Origin: Flavobacterium shii
Lineage (GTDB): Bacteria > Bacteroidota > Bacteroidia > Flavobacteriales > Flavobacteriaceae
Direction: 5' to 3'
Length of the DNA stretch: 64,000 bases
NCBI RefSeq assembly: GCF_025847235.1
Contig: NZ_JAOZEW010000005.1
Coordinates: 1-64,000 of the forward strand
Position numbers and translations under genes: made by a program. Positions 44,126 to 52,033 of the stretch are shown piece by piece. The stretch's first letter is position 1, and the number at the start of each line of letters is the position of its first letter. Under the pieces are notes generated by a model. That model saw nothing but the letters and a program-made list of their open reading frames with translations, had not been told where the DNA came from and did not search any database.

Positions 44126-45595
44126 ATGAAAAACATTATCTATTTATTACTTCTTATAGTAACAGTTGCAAGTGCTCAAACAAACAAAAAAGTAGCATCA
44201 AAAGAGAAAGATTATAGCTTTCTTACAGACAGTTTAAATATTGATAAACAATTAGAAAAGTATAAACTGGCAGGATTTAGTCTTGTTGTTTTTAAAGACT
44301 ACAAGATTGTTTATACAAACCAATTTGGTGTAAAATCAATAGATTCTAAAGAGAAAATAGATCAAAACACTGCTTTTTCTACAGCTTCAATTTCTAAACC
44401 AATCACTGCGCTTCTTTGTTTTATGCTCGAAGAGAAAGGATTGATTAATTTAGACGATCCTATAGATGGTTATCTAAAACGCTGGCATTTGCCAAAGAGT
44501 AAGTTTATCGAAAATAACCGCCCAACGTGGAGACAATTTCTTAATCATACGGCTGGTACAACACAAAGCGGATTTGCAGATTATTATGAAGGAGATACAA
44601 TCCCGACAATAAAAGAAAGCCTTTTAGGAAAGATTCCGCGCTATGATAAAGAAATTGATTTCTTGTTTACGCCAGGAACGGGTTGGGCGTACAGCGGTGG
44701 TGGTTATGTAATTGTTCAGATGGCATTAGAAGATACTTTTAATAAATCTATTGCAGAATTGGCGAAGGAATATATTTTCTCTCCTCTTGGATTAAAAAAT
44801 ACTACAATGATACAGCCTAATGAAAAAGGATTCCCTAAAAATGTAGCACTCGTTCATGACGAAAATGAAAAGGTTATTAGAACAGGTTTGCCAATCACGC
44901 CACAAGTTGGGCCGTCAGGAATGTGGTCTACACCGACAGATTTAGCTAAGCTTGCTATCGAGATGCAAAATGCCTTACGTAATAAAAACAACAAAGTGAT
45001 TTCTTATAATGTTGCAAAAAAAGTAACAGAAGTAACTGCTTTAAAAGATGCTGTTGGTGGGTGGAGTTACGGATGGCAAAAGTCTTTTGGTTATAATAAC
45101 TATGATTGGTTTATATGTAATGGTTCAAATACAGGAGTAGGAGGTAGTGTTTTTGCTACTATGACAGATGGAAACGGATTTACATTTCTTACCAATGGCG
45201 AAAAACCGAATCGTTTTCCTGTGATGGGACAGACACAAAAAAAACTTCTTAGCCTGATGGATTGGAATGGAAAAGAATCTAATGAGGAAATTCAGGAAAT
45301 GCCTGCAAGTTTAAAAGAAAAACTAATCGGAACTTATGATGATTTTCTTTATGCACAGGGAGTGGAAACCAAAATTGTAGAAAAGAATAATCGTCTTTAT
45401 GTTGAATCTATGCTATTGGATCATTTTAAAGGGAAAAATGATAATGAGTTGGTGTATCTTAAAAACGGATTATTTAAAATTATAGATTATCCAAACTTAT
45501 TAAAATTTGATTTCAGCAACGGAAAGCTTAGTTCTGTAACCTTAATGAGAGATAATCTGACGAGTGAAGTATCGGTAGTTGCTAAAGTGAAATAA
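44126..45595 (+). CDS. Serine hydrolase of the beta-lactamase/class C-like family
   Basis: A 489-residue exported protein (signal peptide MKNIIYLLLLIVTVASAQ). The penicillin-binding/serine-hydrolase fold is shown by Ser88-Ile-Ser-Lys91 in TASISKPITALL, Tyr189-Ser-Gly191 in WAYSGGGYV, and the HTAG motif at 141-144 (FLNHTAGTTQSGF). The C-terminal ~120 residues are an extra domain. Family members act as esterases, D-aminopeptidases or beta-lactamases; the exact substrate is unknown. It is closed by a hairpin (45652-45686) and probably controlled by the upstream membrane AraC protein. Confidence 0.88.
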   Translation: MKNIIYLLLLIVTVASAQTNKKVASKEKDYSFLTDSLNIDKQLEKYKLAGFSLVVFKDYKIVYTNQFGVKSIDSKEKIDQNTAFSTASISKPITALLCFMLEEKGLINLDDPIDGYLKRWHLPKSKFIENNRPTWRQFLNHTAGTTQSGFADYYEGDTIPTIKESLLGKIPRYDKEIDFLFTPGTGWAYSGGGYVIVQMALEDTFNKSIAELAKEYIFSPLGLKNTTMIQPNEKGFPKNVALVHDENEKVIRTGLPITPQVGPSGMWSTPTDLAKLAIEMQNALRNKNNKVISYNVAKKVTEVTALKDAVGGWSYGWQKSFGYNNYDWFICNGSNTGVGGSVFATMTDGNGFTFLTNGEKPNRFPVMGQTQKKLLSLMDWNGKESNEEIQEMPASLKEKLIGTYDDFLYAQGVETKIVEKNNRLYVESMLLDHFKGKNDNELVYLKNGLFKIIDYPNLLKFDFSNGKLSSVTLMRDNLTSEVSVVAKVK

Positions 45596-45651
45596 ACTAT
45601 TAGGATTGATTGAAGATTTTATTTTTACTTTTAGTTGTTTAATTGTTGTTG

Positions 45652-45686
45652 AAAAAAAAACTCCATTAGAAATAATGGAGTTTTTT
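45652..45686 (+). terminator. Terminator hairpin 1 of the repeated GAAA-capped set
   Basis: CTCCATTAGAAATAATGGAG (45661-45680), an eight-base stem with GAAA tetraloop, preceded by an A-run and followed by six T. Essentially the same hairpin occurs at 46821-46853 and, inverted, at 47823-47854. Confidence 0.9.
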
Positions 45687-45901
45687 GGTGGTTATTAAGA
45701 GGTTGTTTGTGTGGTATATATTCCTTTATTTATTTGAAATGAATGCTTACAAAATATATTAAATATTTTGATTTGTTTATGTTTTATTACTATTACTTTT
45801 TTGGGCAAAACATTTCCTATATTAGCAGAAAGGAAACTCATTTGTGCTCAAGTATTAAAATTATTGCAAATATTTGGTTTATGTTTGATATTGATAATTG
45901 A

Positions 45902-46753
45902 GTGGAAAACTTTGAAAAACACTACAATATGTATACAAAAATACTATTAATTCAAGAAGTTCTTGAAAATGATAAACCAGATTTTCGCTTAATAAAATCT
46001 GATTACTTCCAATGGACTTTCGAGCATCGGAGAACCAAGTCAAATGATGATCCGGATTATTTCCCATTTCTTATTTTTGGTGAAAACTTAAATGTTATGC
46101 GTCAAAATCCAGGAGCTGAAACAAAAATTTTTAAAAATAAAAATGAATTAACTTTTATAGATAACTATTGTGTTCCAGCAGGATTTACAATTGCTGTTTT
46201 ATTTCCAAAAAATTATATTCCAAAAGCTTTGAAATTCAAGGATAAATCAATTATACCAGTAAATTATCAAGGACAATTCGTAGCTAAAGCTCCTGGACAG
46301 TTTGAAATCGCATATAATTTTTTAGAAAAAAGATGCGCAATAATATTCAACATCCATGAGAATGTTTGTTTCGGGTTTAAATGCAAAACTATAAAAGTTG
46401 AAGATGAGGATTTTCCGCGAACAGAAAATACTTATGCGGATGAATTTTTTGAAGTAAGTATCGATGCAGAACTGCTTAAAGTTGAAGTTATTAGAAATGA
46501 AGATTTGCTTATTATTAATGAAGTTCTCAATACTACAGATTTAGAGGATTTAAAAAATTCTATAAATGAAGTGTTAATTTCATTAAAAGACGGGAATAAA
46601 CCGAAAGCTAAATCTGCTTTTGACAGATTTACGAAATATGTTTTAAACGGTACATCATTGACGGGAAATCTTACTAAGATAATTGACTCTTACAATGAGG
46701 GAGGTACTCCGCAAAAATTTGTCGCGAGTTTGTTAGAGCATATAAATTGGTAA
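45902..46753 (+). CDS. Orphan protein of unknown function
   Basis: 283 residues from GTG 45902; ATG 45929 (MYTKILLIQEVLEN) is an equally likely start giving 274 residues. The composition is soluble and acidic. Residues about 10-200 are mixed alpha/beta ('FLIFGENLNVMRQNPGAETKIFKNKNELTFIDNYCVPAGFTIAVLFPKNYIP'). Residues about 210-283 are helical ('LEDLKNSINEVLISLKDGNKPKAKSAFDRFTKYVLNGT...FVASLLEHI'). No motif or family is recognised. It lies in the repeat-rich accessory region, facing an XRE regulator across a bidirectional hairpin. Its AT content is similar to its neighbours. Confidence 0.6.
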   Translation: MENFEKHYNMYTKILLIQEVLENDKPDFRLIKSDYFQWTFEHRRTKSNDDPDYFPFLIFGENLNVMRQNPGAETKIFKNKNELTFIDNYCVPAGFTIAVLFPKNYIPKALKFKDKSIIPVNYQGQFVAKAPGQFEIAYNFLEKRCAIIFNIHENVCFGFKCKTIKVEDEDFPRTENTYADEFFEVSIDAELLKVEVIRNEDLLIINEVLNTTDLEDLKNSINEVLISLKDGNKPKAKSAFDRFTKYVLNGTSLTGNLTKIIDSYNEGGTPQKFVASLLEHINW

Positions 46754-46820
46754 AGAGGTTTGGTTGTGTATATTCACAATCCGTGGTCATAATATTGGTT
46801 TGAAATTTTTCAAAAACCAT

Positions 46821-46853
46821 AAAAAAAACTCCATTAGAAATAATGGAGTTTTT
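46821..46853. terminator. Terminator hairpin 2 of the repeated GAAA-capped set (bidirectional)
   Basis: CTCCATTAGAAATAATGGAG (46829-46848) flanked by A- and T-runs, lying between the convergent orphan gene and the XRE gene. It is identical in stem and loop to the hairpin at 45661. Confidence 0.9.
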
Positions 46854-46869
46854 GGTAGTTTTAAAAGGT

Positions 46870-47265
46870 TTATTTTCCTTTTAATAATTTTTCTAAATAT
46901 TCAATCTTTTCTTTTTCAGATTGAAGTAAACGTTCGTAAAGTTCAACTACTTTATCAAGTGGATTGAATGAACAATTATGATTTACGGTTGGACCACTGT
47001 TAATTACTGCTCCTTCATAATTATTTTGAATGTTATTTAAAACTGTTTCGTCGCTATAATTTTTAATTGCTTCTGCTGAAACTCCTAAAATATTTGCAAT
47101 TGCTTGTAATTTATCTTCTTCTACAGTCTCGCTTCCTTCAATATTAGATATAGATTGTTGGCTTACTCCAATTGCAGTAGCCAAAGCCTCTTGTTTCATA
47201 CCACGTAGCTCTCTAATTCGGCTAATATTTCGGCCTATATGTTTTGGTTTTGTTGCTGTGCTCAT
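46870..47265 (-). CDS. XRE-family helix-turn-helix regulator with coiled-coil tail
   Basis: A 131-residue protein. Residues 12-67 are the HTH_3 domain (ISRIRELRGMKQEALATAIGVSQQSISNIEGSETVEEDKLQAIANILGV). A linker 'NNIQNNYEGAVINSGPTVNHN' follows, then a helical coiled-coil end (LDKVVELYERLLQSEKEKIEYLEKLLKGK), typical of Bacteroidota XRE proteins that accompany mobile or defence genes. It lies between two orphan genes. Confidence 0.9.
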   Translation of the reverse strand: MSTATKPKHIGRNISRIRELRGMKQEALATAIGVSQQSISNIEGSETVEEDKLQAIANILGVSAEAIKNYSDETVLNNIQNNYEGAVINSGPTVNHNCSFNPLDKVVELYERLLQSEKEKIEYLEKLLKGK

Positions 47266-47437
47266 AGTTCAAAGATATTTAAAATTCTTTTAAAAAACTG
47301 GTTTTGGTAAAAAACAAGTGCCACTTGGTAAGATACAATTCATAATGGTTCGATACAGTACTAAGTCGTCTTTCCTTGCGTGTAATAAACAAAAATAGAG
47401 AATATAAGTAATTGTTTAACGTGTAAAAAACAAAATT

Positions 47438-47809
47438 ATGGGAGCACAAGAAATTAAAAACTCTGAGGACTTTAAGCGATTAATCGCGAGGTATTTCACG
47501 ACAATAAAACCCACAAATGATAAAACGGGTATTTATATCGCAGAAATCAGCGTGTCTGGTTACTGTGAGCTTTCATATGTTATTTCTAATATCCTAAAAT
47601 TATGCATTCTGGCATTAGATCATGAAACACTTGGAATTTCAAAGACAGCCAAAGATTCTTCTATCGATATTGCATTAATATTAAAAGTAGTTACGCAGTT
47701 GCTTCCTATAGATGAAATAGAATTTCTGGATGAGATTAATAAAATGGTTGTTACGGATCTTGATTTAGTGGATTTGGAATCTGTGCTCAGAACAGTAAAT
47801 TGTGAGTGA
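47438..47809 (+). CDS. Small orphan protein
   Basis: A 123-residue predicted soluble, helical protein, acidic at the C-terminus. It begins MGAQEIKNSEDFKRLIARYF and includes 'LKLCILALDHETLGISKTAKDSSIDIALILKVVTQLLPIDEIEFLDEINKMV'. No family is recognised. It is divergent from the XRE gene across 172 bases, and so could be controlled by it. It ends at a bidirectional hairpin. Confidence 0.6.
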   Translation: MGAQEIKNSEDFKRLIARYFTTIKPTNDKTGIYIAEISVSGYCELSYVISNILKLCILALDHETLGISKTAKDSSIDIALILKVVTQLLPIDEIEFLDEINKMVVTDLDLVDLESVLRTVNCE

Positions 47810-47822
47810 AAAAATAAGACAT

Positions 47823-47854
47823 AAAAAAACTCCATTATTTCTAATGGAGTTTTT
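47823..47854. terminator. Terminator hairpin 3 of the repeated set, inverted loop
   Basis: CTCCATTATTTCTAATGGAG (47830-47849): the same stem as the other two, but with TTTC on the plus strand, so the GAAA loop is on the minus strand. It separates the small orphan gene from the convergent porin-family gene and has A/T runs on both sides. Confidence 0.88.
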
Positions 47855-47870
47855 GGGATATTATTAAGCT

Positions 47871-48425
47871 TTAGAAAAAGAAATAACCGACAGATACTTG
47901 AAATACGCTGTTTTTATTTTTAAAAGAAGAATTATCTACATTATTAATATCAGTTAATCCTAGATTATATCTTACGCCAAAATTAAGTCCATTGTCAAGT
48001 TTATAGCCTAAGCCAAAATTAACACCAAAATCAACAGTATTAAACGAATCTTTTACGTTTGTCTTTTCATTTTTGGCGGCAAGTAAAAAGCCTATTTGCG
48101 GTCCGGCTTCAACACTCAATCCTTTTGTTACATAATATTTTCCCATTAAAGGAATGTTCAGATAACTTAAGGCAATTGTATTATCATTGAAACTATATCC
48201 CTGACCAGAATACATTAATTCAGGTTGAAAAGAGAATTTATCTGAAATTGGAATTTCTGATAAAACACCAAAATTAAATGATGTTACAACATCAGCATCT
48301 TTGGTATTATCTCCGCTGATATTTGCAAAGTTTAAACCTCCTTTAACGCCAAATTTAATTTTTTGGGCATTAACATTTGTGAATCCTAAAACTGTAACAA
48401 CAGCTAGTAATAAAAATTTTTTCAT
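47871..48425 (-). CDS. Outer-membrane beta-barrel protein (PorT-family-like)
   Basis: A 184-residue protein with a signal peptide (MKKFLLLAVVTVLGFTNVNAQ). The mature part has the pattern 'KIKFGVKGGLNFANISG...FNFGVLSEIPISDKFSFQPELMYSGQGY...LNIPLMGKYYVTKGLSVEAGPQIGFLLAAK' and ends in VGYFFF, the hallmark of Bacteroidota outer-membrane barrels (PF13568). It follows a membrane AraC regulator on the same strand (88 bases apart). Confidence 0.9.
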   Translation of the reverse strand: MKKFLLLAVVTVLGFTNVNAQKIKFGVKGGLNFANISGDNTKDADVVTSFNFGVLSEIPISDKFSFQPELMYSGQGYSFNDNTIALSYLNIPLMGKYYVTKGLSVEAGPQIGFLLAAKNEKTNVKDSFNTVDFGVNFGLGYKLDNGLNFGVRYNLGLTDINNVDNSSFKNKNSVFQVSVGYFFF

Positions 48426-48513
48426 AAAAATTGATTTGAATTATTTGAAGCCAAAAGTCGCATAAGAAAAAGTAGAAAAGGTTTCAAAAGCTTAAAATTG
48501 GATAAATCGGTAC

Positions 48514-49653
48514 CTATTTGCTGGTGTTTTTGTATTCATTTGGTGTCTGACCAGTAACTTTTTTAAAGGCTTTATAAAAAGTCGTTTTTGAAGTAAAGCC
48601 AGATTCTAATCCCATCGTCAATAAATTATAGTTTTCATATTCAGAATTTGAAATCATTTCCTTAACAGCTTCAATCCGATAGTTATTTATGTAATTGGCA
48701 AAGTTATCCTCTGTTATCGTGTTTATAATTTGTGAAACATATCCTGGGCTTATGCCTAGTTTTTCGGCAACTTTTTCTCTGTTTAATGTACTATCAGTAT
48801 AAATGTGCTGATCCTTGCAAAGATGTTCTAGTTTTTGAAAATAAAGATTATCTGCTGTGATAGATTCTCTATATTCTTCTGGTACAATATTTTCTGCAAT
48901 TTCCAGATTGCTATACGAAATAGCTAAATCTTTATTATTTAGAAAATTGTAAATAGCACCTTTGTCTTTGGCTAGTTTGTATTTGTAAATGCCTATATAA
49001 GCTGTCCAGTGAATTATGAATGTTGCAGATAAAGCTAGGACGTTCATAGTAGGGGAGATGTCATATTGAAAAAATAAGCCGGCTAGGCAGGTAATAAGCC
49101 AAGCAAATAACAATGAAGAAATAATTGTTAATAAAGTAATTGTCCATTTTTTTTCCTGTGAATCTTTTAAATGCCTTATCATAAAATAAGAGTAAAGCGG
49201 CAGAAATGGGATGAATGTAACGGCTAAAAAAAGTTGAATCAGACCAAGTGTTGTAATTAGATTGATGCCTGACTCGGGAATAGTATAAATTCCAGCAACA
49301 CGATCAAGATCGTATGTAATATTAAGGACAGCGGAGTAGGTAAATGGAATAAAACACAAATAAATTTTTTGTTTGCTTTTTACAGTATCATCAACCCGGT
49401 TTATAATAAATAGGAATATGAAAGCAGGTATTAGAAATACCCACTCGATGTGGTCAATAAAGCGTAGAAATGGATAGGAAGTAAATGCGTCTTCAATCTC
49501 AAAGACATGATTCAGTAAAATAATTGAAAGTGTAAATATTAAGTATGCCAGGTATTTATTTGAATTACTATTGAATAAGGAAGACTTTAAAATAATTAAG
49601 CCTAAGACTATTCCCTGAAAAATCGCAATATTTAAAAGTGTTGTGTAAATCAA
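48514..49653 (-). CDS. Second membrane-anchored AraC-family regulator
   Basis: 379 residues with TTG start. The N-terminal ~230 residues have about seven hydrophobic segments (IAIFQGIVLGLIIL, YLAYLIFTLSIILL, WVFLIPAFIFLFII, WAWLITCLAGLFF-like). The C-terminal ~110 residues are an AraC domain ('NREKVAEKLGISPGYVSQIINTITEDNFANYINNYRIEAVKEMI', 'NLLTMGLESGFTSKTTFYKAFKKVTGQTPNEYKNTSK'). It has the same layout and length as the 42830 regulator, though the sequences differ. Its likely target is the adjacent barrel-protein gene. Confidence 0.88.
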   Translation of the reverse strand: MIYTTLLNIAIFQGIVLGLIILKSSLFNSNSNKYLAYLIFTLSIILLNHVFEIEDAFTSYPFLRFIDHIEWVFLIPAFIFLFIINRVDDTVKSKQKIYLCFIPFTYSAVLNITYDLDRVAGIYTIPESGINLITTLGLIQLFLAVTFIPFLPLYSYFMIRHLKDSQEKKWTITLLTIISSLLFAWLITCLAGLFFQYDISPTMNVLALSATFIIHWTAYIGIYKYKLAKDKGAIYNFLNNKDLAISYSNLEIAENIVPEEYRESITADNLYFQKLEHLCKDQHIYTDSTLNREKVAEKLGISPGYVSQIINTITEDNFANYINNYRIEAVKEMISNSEYENYNLLTMGLESGFTSKTTFYKAFKKVTGQTPNEYKNTSK

Positions 49654-50185
49654 ATTTTTAATATAAAAGTTGTTTTTTTGATTTGTTTTGGGATATCATG
49701 GTAATTAGGAATTTTTTAAAATATAGCCTATTTCATACGAATTGATGAGGCGAAATTATGTTAATACTGATGACTTCCTTAATAGATTAAGAAATGATTA
49801 ACTAAAATGATTTATTAATTTGTATAAAAAAATAGCCCTAACTCTCCAAAGTGTTCCTGATAAAAGCTATGCTAATATATCTGACTTTGTGCAATTTTTT
49901 TAGTGGTTATAAATTGTACATTTCTAAAAATATCCCGATAGCGTGGATTTACAATCCGTGTCTGCAAAAGATTTTCAAGAAATGGAAACATAAGAGAGGC
50001 TGTCTCAAAACAAAAAAAGGATGTCTCTTTTTATTTTGAGACAGTCTTTTCTTGGTGTAGTGTCAGGGATTGTAGTCAAAGACTTAATACCAATTTTGAC
50101 GTTTTTCGATAATATGAAATAAAAATATTTTGATCTGAAAATAATTATGTGCAACTATGTAAAAAGTTTTTATTTAATTATTGTT
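49654..50185. other. Intergenic region with hairpin and dispersed-repeat fragment
   Basis: No credible gene. A short frame at 49851-50039 is AT-rich noise without a plausible start or motif. A GGATTTACAATCCGTG word (49945-49960) belongs to a small repeat family also near 46771, 51723 and 53109. A hairpin lies at 49998-50045. Confidence 0.5.
49998..50045. terminator. Imperfect hairpin, terminator-like
   Basis: Arms GGCTGTCTCAAAA (49998-50010) and TTTTGAGACAGTC (50033-50045) pair except for one G-T position, around 22 bases. T-rich sequence follows. No gene ends here, so it is an orphan hairpin or the remnant of a lost gene. Confidence 0.5.
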
Positions 50186-50305
50186 TTAAAACCTATAGCC
50201 TAAATTAAAAACAAATCTCGTAACATGATTGTGTGATTTTTTGTTATTGAAAACACTACCAGAAATAATTAAATGACGTAATACAAATGTCGGAAGAAAA
50301 TTGAA
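50186..50305 (-). pseudogene. Remnant of an outer-membrane protein C-terminus
   Basis: On the minus strand a frame reads FFNFLPTFVLRHLIISG, then SVFNNKKSHNHVTRFVFN, then LGYRF and a stop at 50186-50188. The ending NLGYRF is the typical last strand of a beta barrel. No start codon or upstream part survives; the frame begins at the stop of the propeller gene. It is most simply the tail of a deleted porin- or transporter-like gene. Confidence 0.5.
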
Positions 50306-50310
50306 AAATG

Positions 50311-51249
50311 TTATAAGTATTCAGAAATATCAATCCAGGCAATAGAATTATGAATATGTCCGGGATATATTGCACTAAAAATTAGTTTACTACCATTAGG
50401 GAAGAATTTTGGGTGTTGTGCATTAAGTTTACCCGTTGGGTCTGTCAGTCTTACGGGATGGTTTTCAGGCTTACTTAAATTAAATAAATAGATTGCGTAG
50501 CAGCCATCTCGGTTGCTCTCGAAAGCAATATAGTTTCCATCTGGTGAAACAGCAGGGGCTCGTCCTTGAAAACACTTCTCAGGGTGATTTAAATTTGCTA
50601 AAGGCTCCATAGGCATCGATAAAAATTCTTTGCCGTCTTCGACATTAAGGAAAATATAGTTTTCATTCTGATTGTAACTAGTATTACCTTCGCTTGAAGC
50701 CTGGCCAGCAAACGCAATTAATTTGGATTTATTTGGGAAAACTGCAGGCATGCCGCCAAGCACTGCATTGCCATTAATATCCTTACCGTTCATGTTGGCA
50801 ATAATAATATTTCCGTGAACATCTAATAGTGTACTCCGCGGATGTGACGGCTGCTTACTGTTCATTACAACGAAACCTTTAAATGGTGGATTAATGGCCC
50901 ATTGCGGATAAATACAATTAATTGTATTTTTAATCTGTTTTAGGTTGTTACCAGTGGCATCAACTGTCCAAACAGTAAGGTTGCCCCCATGTTCTAAATT
51001 TAAAGCTATCGTATCGTCAGTCCAAGCAGGTCTGGTTTGTTGGAGGGAATCACAGTTATTAAGAAAAAGTTGTGGAACAGGCTTGTTTAGATTATGGACA
51101 ATAAAGAGCTTGGTGGACAACGGCCTCAATTCAGAAGCGTAGGATGTTCGTTCAAATACTACAGCTTTACCGTCCGGACCAATAGCTGGTCGGTAGTCAT
51201 TAAAACTGCCTTCTAATGTAATCCAATTTAGTGATGGATAATCGTTCAT
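50311..51249 (-). CDS. PD40/TolB-like beta-propeller protein
   Basis: A 312-residue protein without a clear signal peptide. It contains several PD40-type blades, e.g. 'YRPAIGPDGKAVVFERTS', 'PAVSPDGNYIAFESNRDGCYAIYLFNL' and 'HPKFFPNGSKLIFSAIYPG'. Such propellers bind other proteins or sugars and are common in Bacteroidota. ATG 51249 is chosen; TTG 51297 and GTG 51294 would add an unlike-family N-terminus. No operon partner is visible. Downstream lies a barrel-protein remnant and upstream a transposase remnant, so the gene sits in a disturbed region. Confidence 0.65.
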   Translation of the reverse strand: MNDYPSLNWITLEGSFNDYRPAIGPDGKAVVFERTSYASELRPLSTKLFIVHNLNKPVPQLFLNNCDSLQQTRPAWTDDTIALNLEHGGNLTVWTVDATGNNLKQIKNTINCIYPQWAINPPFKGFVVMNSKQPSHPRSTLLDVHGNIIIANMNGKDINGNAVLGGMPAVFPNKSKLIAFAGQASSEGNTSYNQNENYIFLNVEDGKEFLSMPMEPLANLNHPEKCFQGRAPAVSPDGNYIAFESNRDGCYAIYLFNLSKPENHPVRLTDPTGKLNAQHPKFFPNGSKLIFSAIYPGHIHNSIAWIDISEYL

Positions 51250-51521
51250 ATTTTGATGGGTGTTATTGATTAAATAATCAGTTTTTACATTCACCAAAAG
51301 CAGACTTGCTGCTTGGAATCATAATATTCAAAATAAATATTATGGAACTTATAGATAAGAATACTTTATGTTATGTCAAAGTAGCCAATAATCTACGAAC
51401 TACGATATTAAGATATGATTCCTTCAATTTCAAAAAAGGATTATAAAGTACTCAAAATTAGAATATTTTTATTCTTGGACTATACGTAAAAATACGTGAT
51501 TTTAATAAACAGTTATAAAAG

Positions 51522-51675
51522 CTGATACGAGAAAAACAGCCATTTTATTTTGACAACAAAAGTACAAATGCTCCAGCCGAATCATTCAGTGCTAAAATAA
51601 AAGCATTTCGGTCAAGATTCAAAGGTATTGGAACTATAGAATTCTTCTTTTTCTGACTAACTAATATTTATGCTT
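51522..51675 (+). pseudogene. ISL3/IS204-like transposase C-terminal remnant
   Basis: In one plus-strand frame the residues REKQPFYFDNKSTNAPAE, then SFSAKIKAFRSRFKGIG and TIEFFFF are followed by an in-frame TGA and then LTNIYA and TAA. The pattern NKSTNA-AESF-AKIKAFR-F-G resembles the end of DDE transposases of the ISL3/IS204 group. The TGA probably replaces an Arg codon (FFxFRLTNIYA). The rest of the element and its inverted repeats are gone. Confidence 0.7.
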
Positions 51676-51720
51676 AATTTTTATCGCTTCACAGATTTTG
51701 GTATTGATTCTCTAATACTT

Positions 51721-51931
51721 ATGATTTGCAATCTGTGGACACTCGCTAAGGCATAAAAAAATTCCTTAATTCCTTAAGAAGTTTCTGGGTGGTCCTTACG
51801 AGCCTGTTTATGAATCATTTTCTACATGATCTAAAGAAAATTTCAATGAGGGGAGGATGAGGAATTATTTTTATTTATCTTAAAAAGGTTAATGAATTGT
51901 AGTGAAAATATTTCTTATATTCGCCTGAATA
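51721..51931. repeat. Duplicated intergenic unit, copy B
   Basis: Partner of 42509-42722, with the same ordered words and a length of about 210 bases. It lies about 100 bases upstream of the methyltransferase start. Its left part overlaps the tRNA-spacer copy. Confidence 0.55.
51723..51793. repeat. Copy of the tRNA-Val/tRNA-Tyr spacer (decayed)
   Basis: Strongly similar over about 70 bases to 53109-53178: both contain GTGGACACTCG(C/G)TAAGGCATA then an A-run, (A/C)TCCTTAATT and a decayed or intact hairpin. Here no tRNA accompanies it, and the hairpin arms no longer pair well. The two copies flank the methyltransferase gene as direct repeats. Confidence 0.6.
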
Positions 51932-52033
51932 AAAGTATCTTATAGCTAAAATTCGACAAAAAAAAGTTGCATTGATGCCATTTTATGGCTGGAATAACTA
52001 AGTTAGTGGTAATAGTAATGACACATAGAAGAT

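Larger units (their letters stand above)
51298..52033. other. Long intergenic region with mobile-element debris
   Basis: About 735 bases containing, in order, AT-rich DNA with no gene, a transposase C-terminal remnant (51522-51675), a copy of the tRNA-Val/tRNA-Tyr spacer (51723-51793), and copy B of the duplicated unit (51721-51931). No promoter of the methyltransferase gene could be fixed. Confidence 0.5.

Noticed and set aside
47266..47437. Direct evidence for a toxin-antitoxin pair around the XRE gene
   Set aside because: The neighbouring small protein is divergent, not in an operon with the regulator, and shows no toxin motif; kept only as a speculative finding.
49851..50039. Small hydrophobic open frame on the plus strand
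   Set aside because: It crosses a dispersed repeat word and a hairpin, has no plausible start region and matches no known protein pattern.
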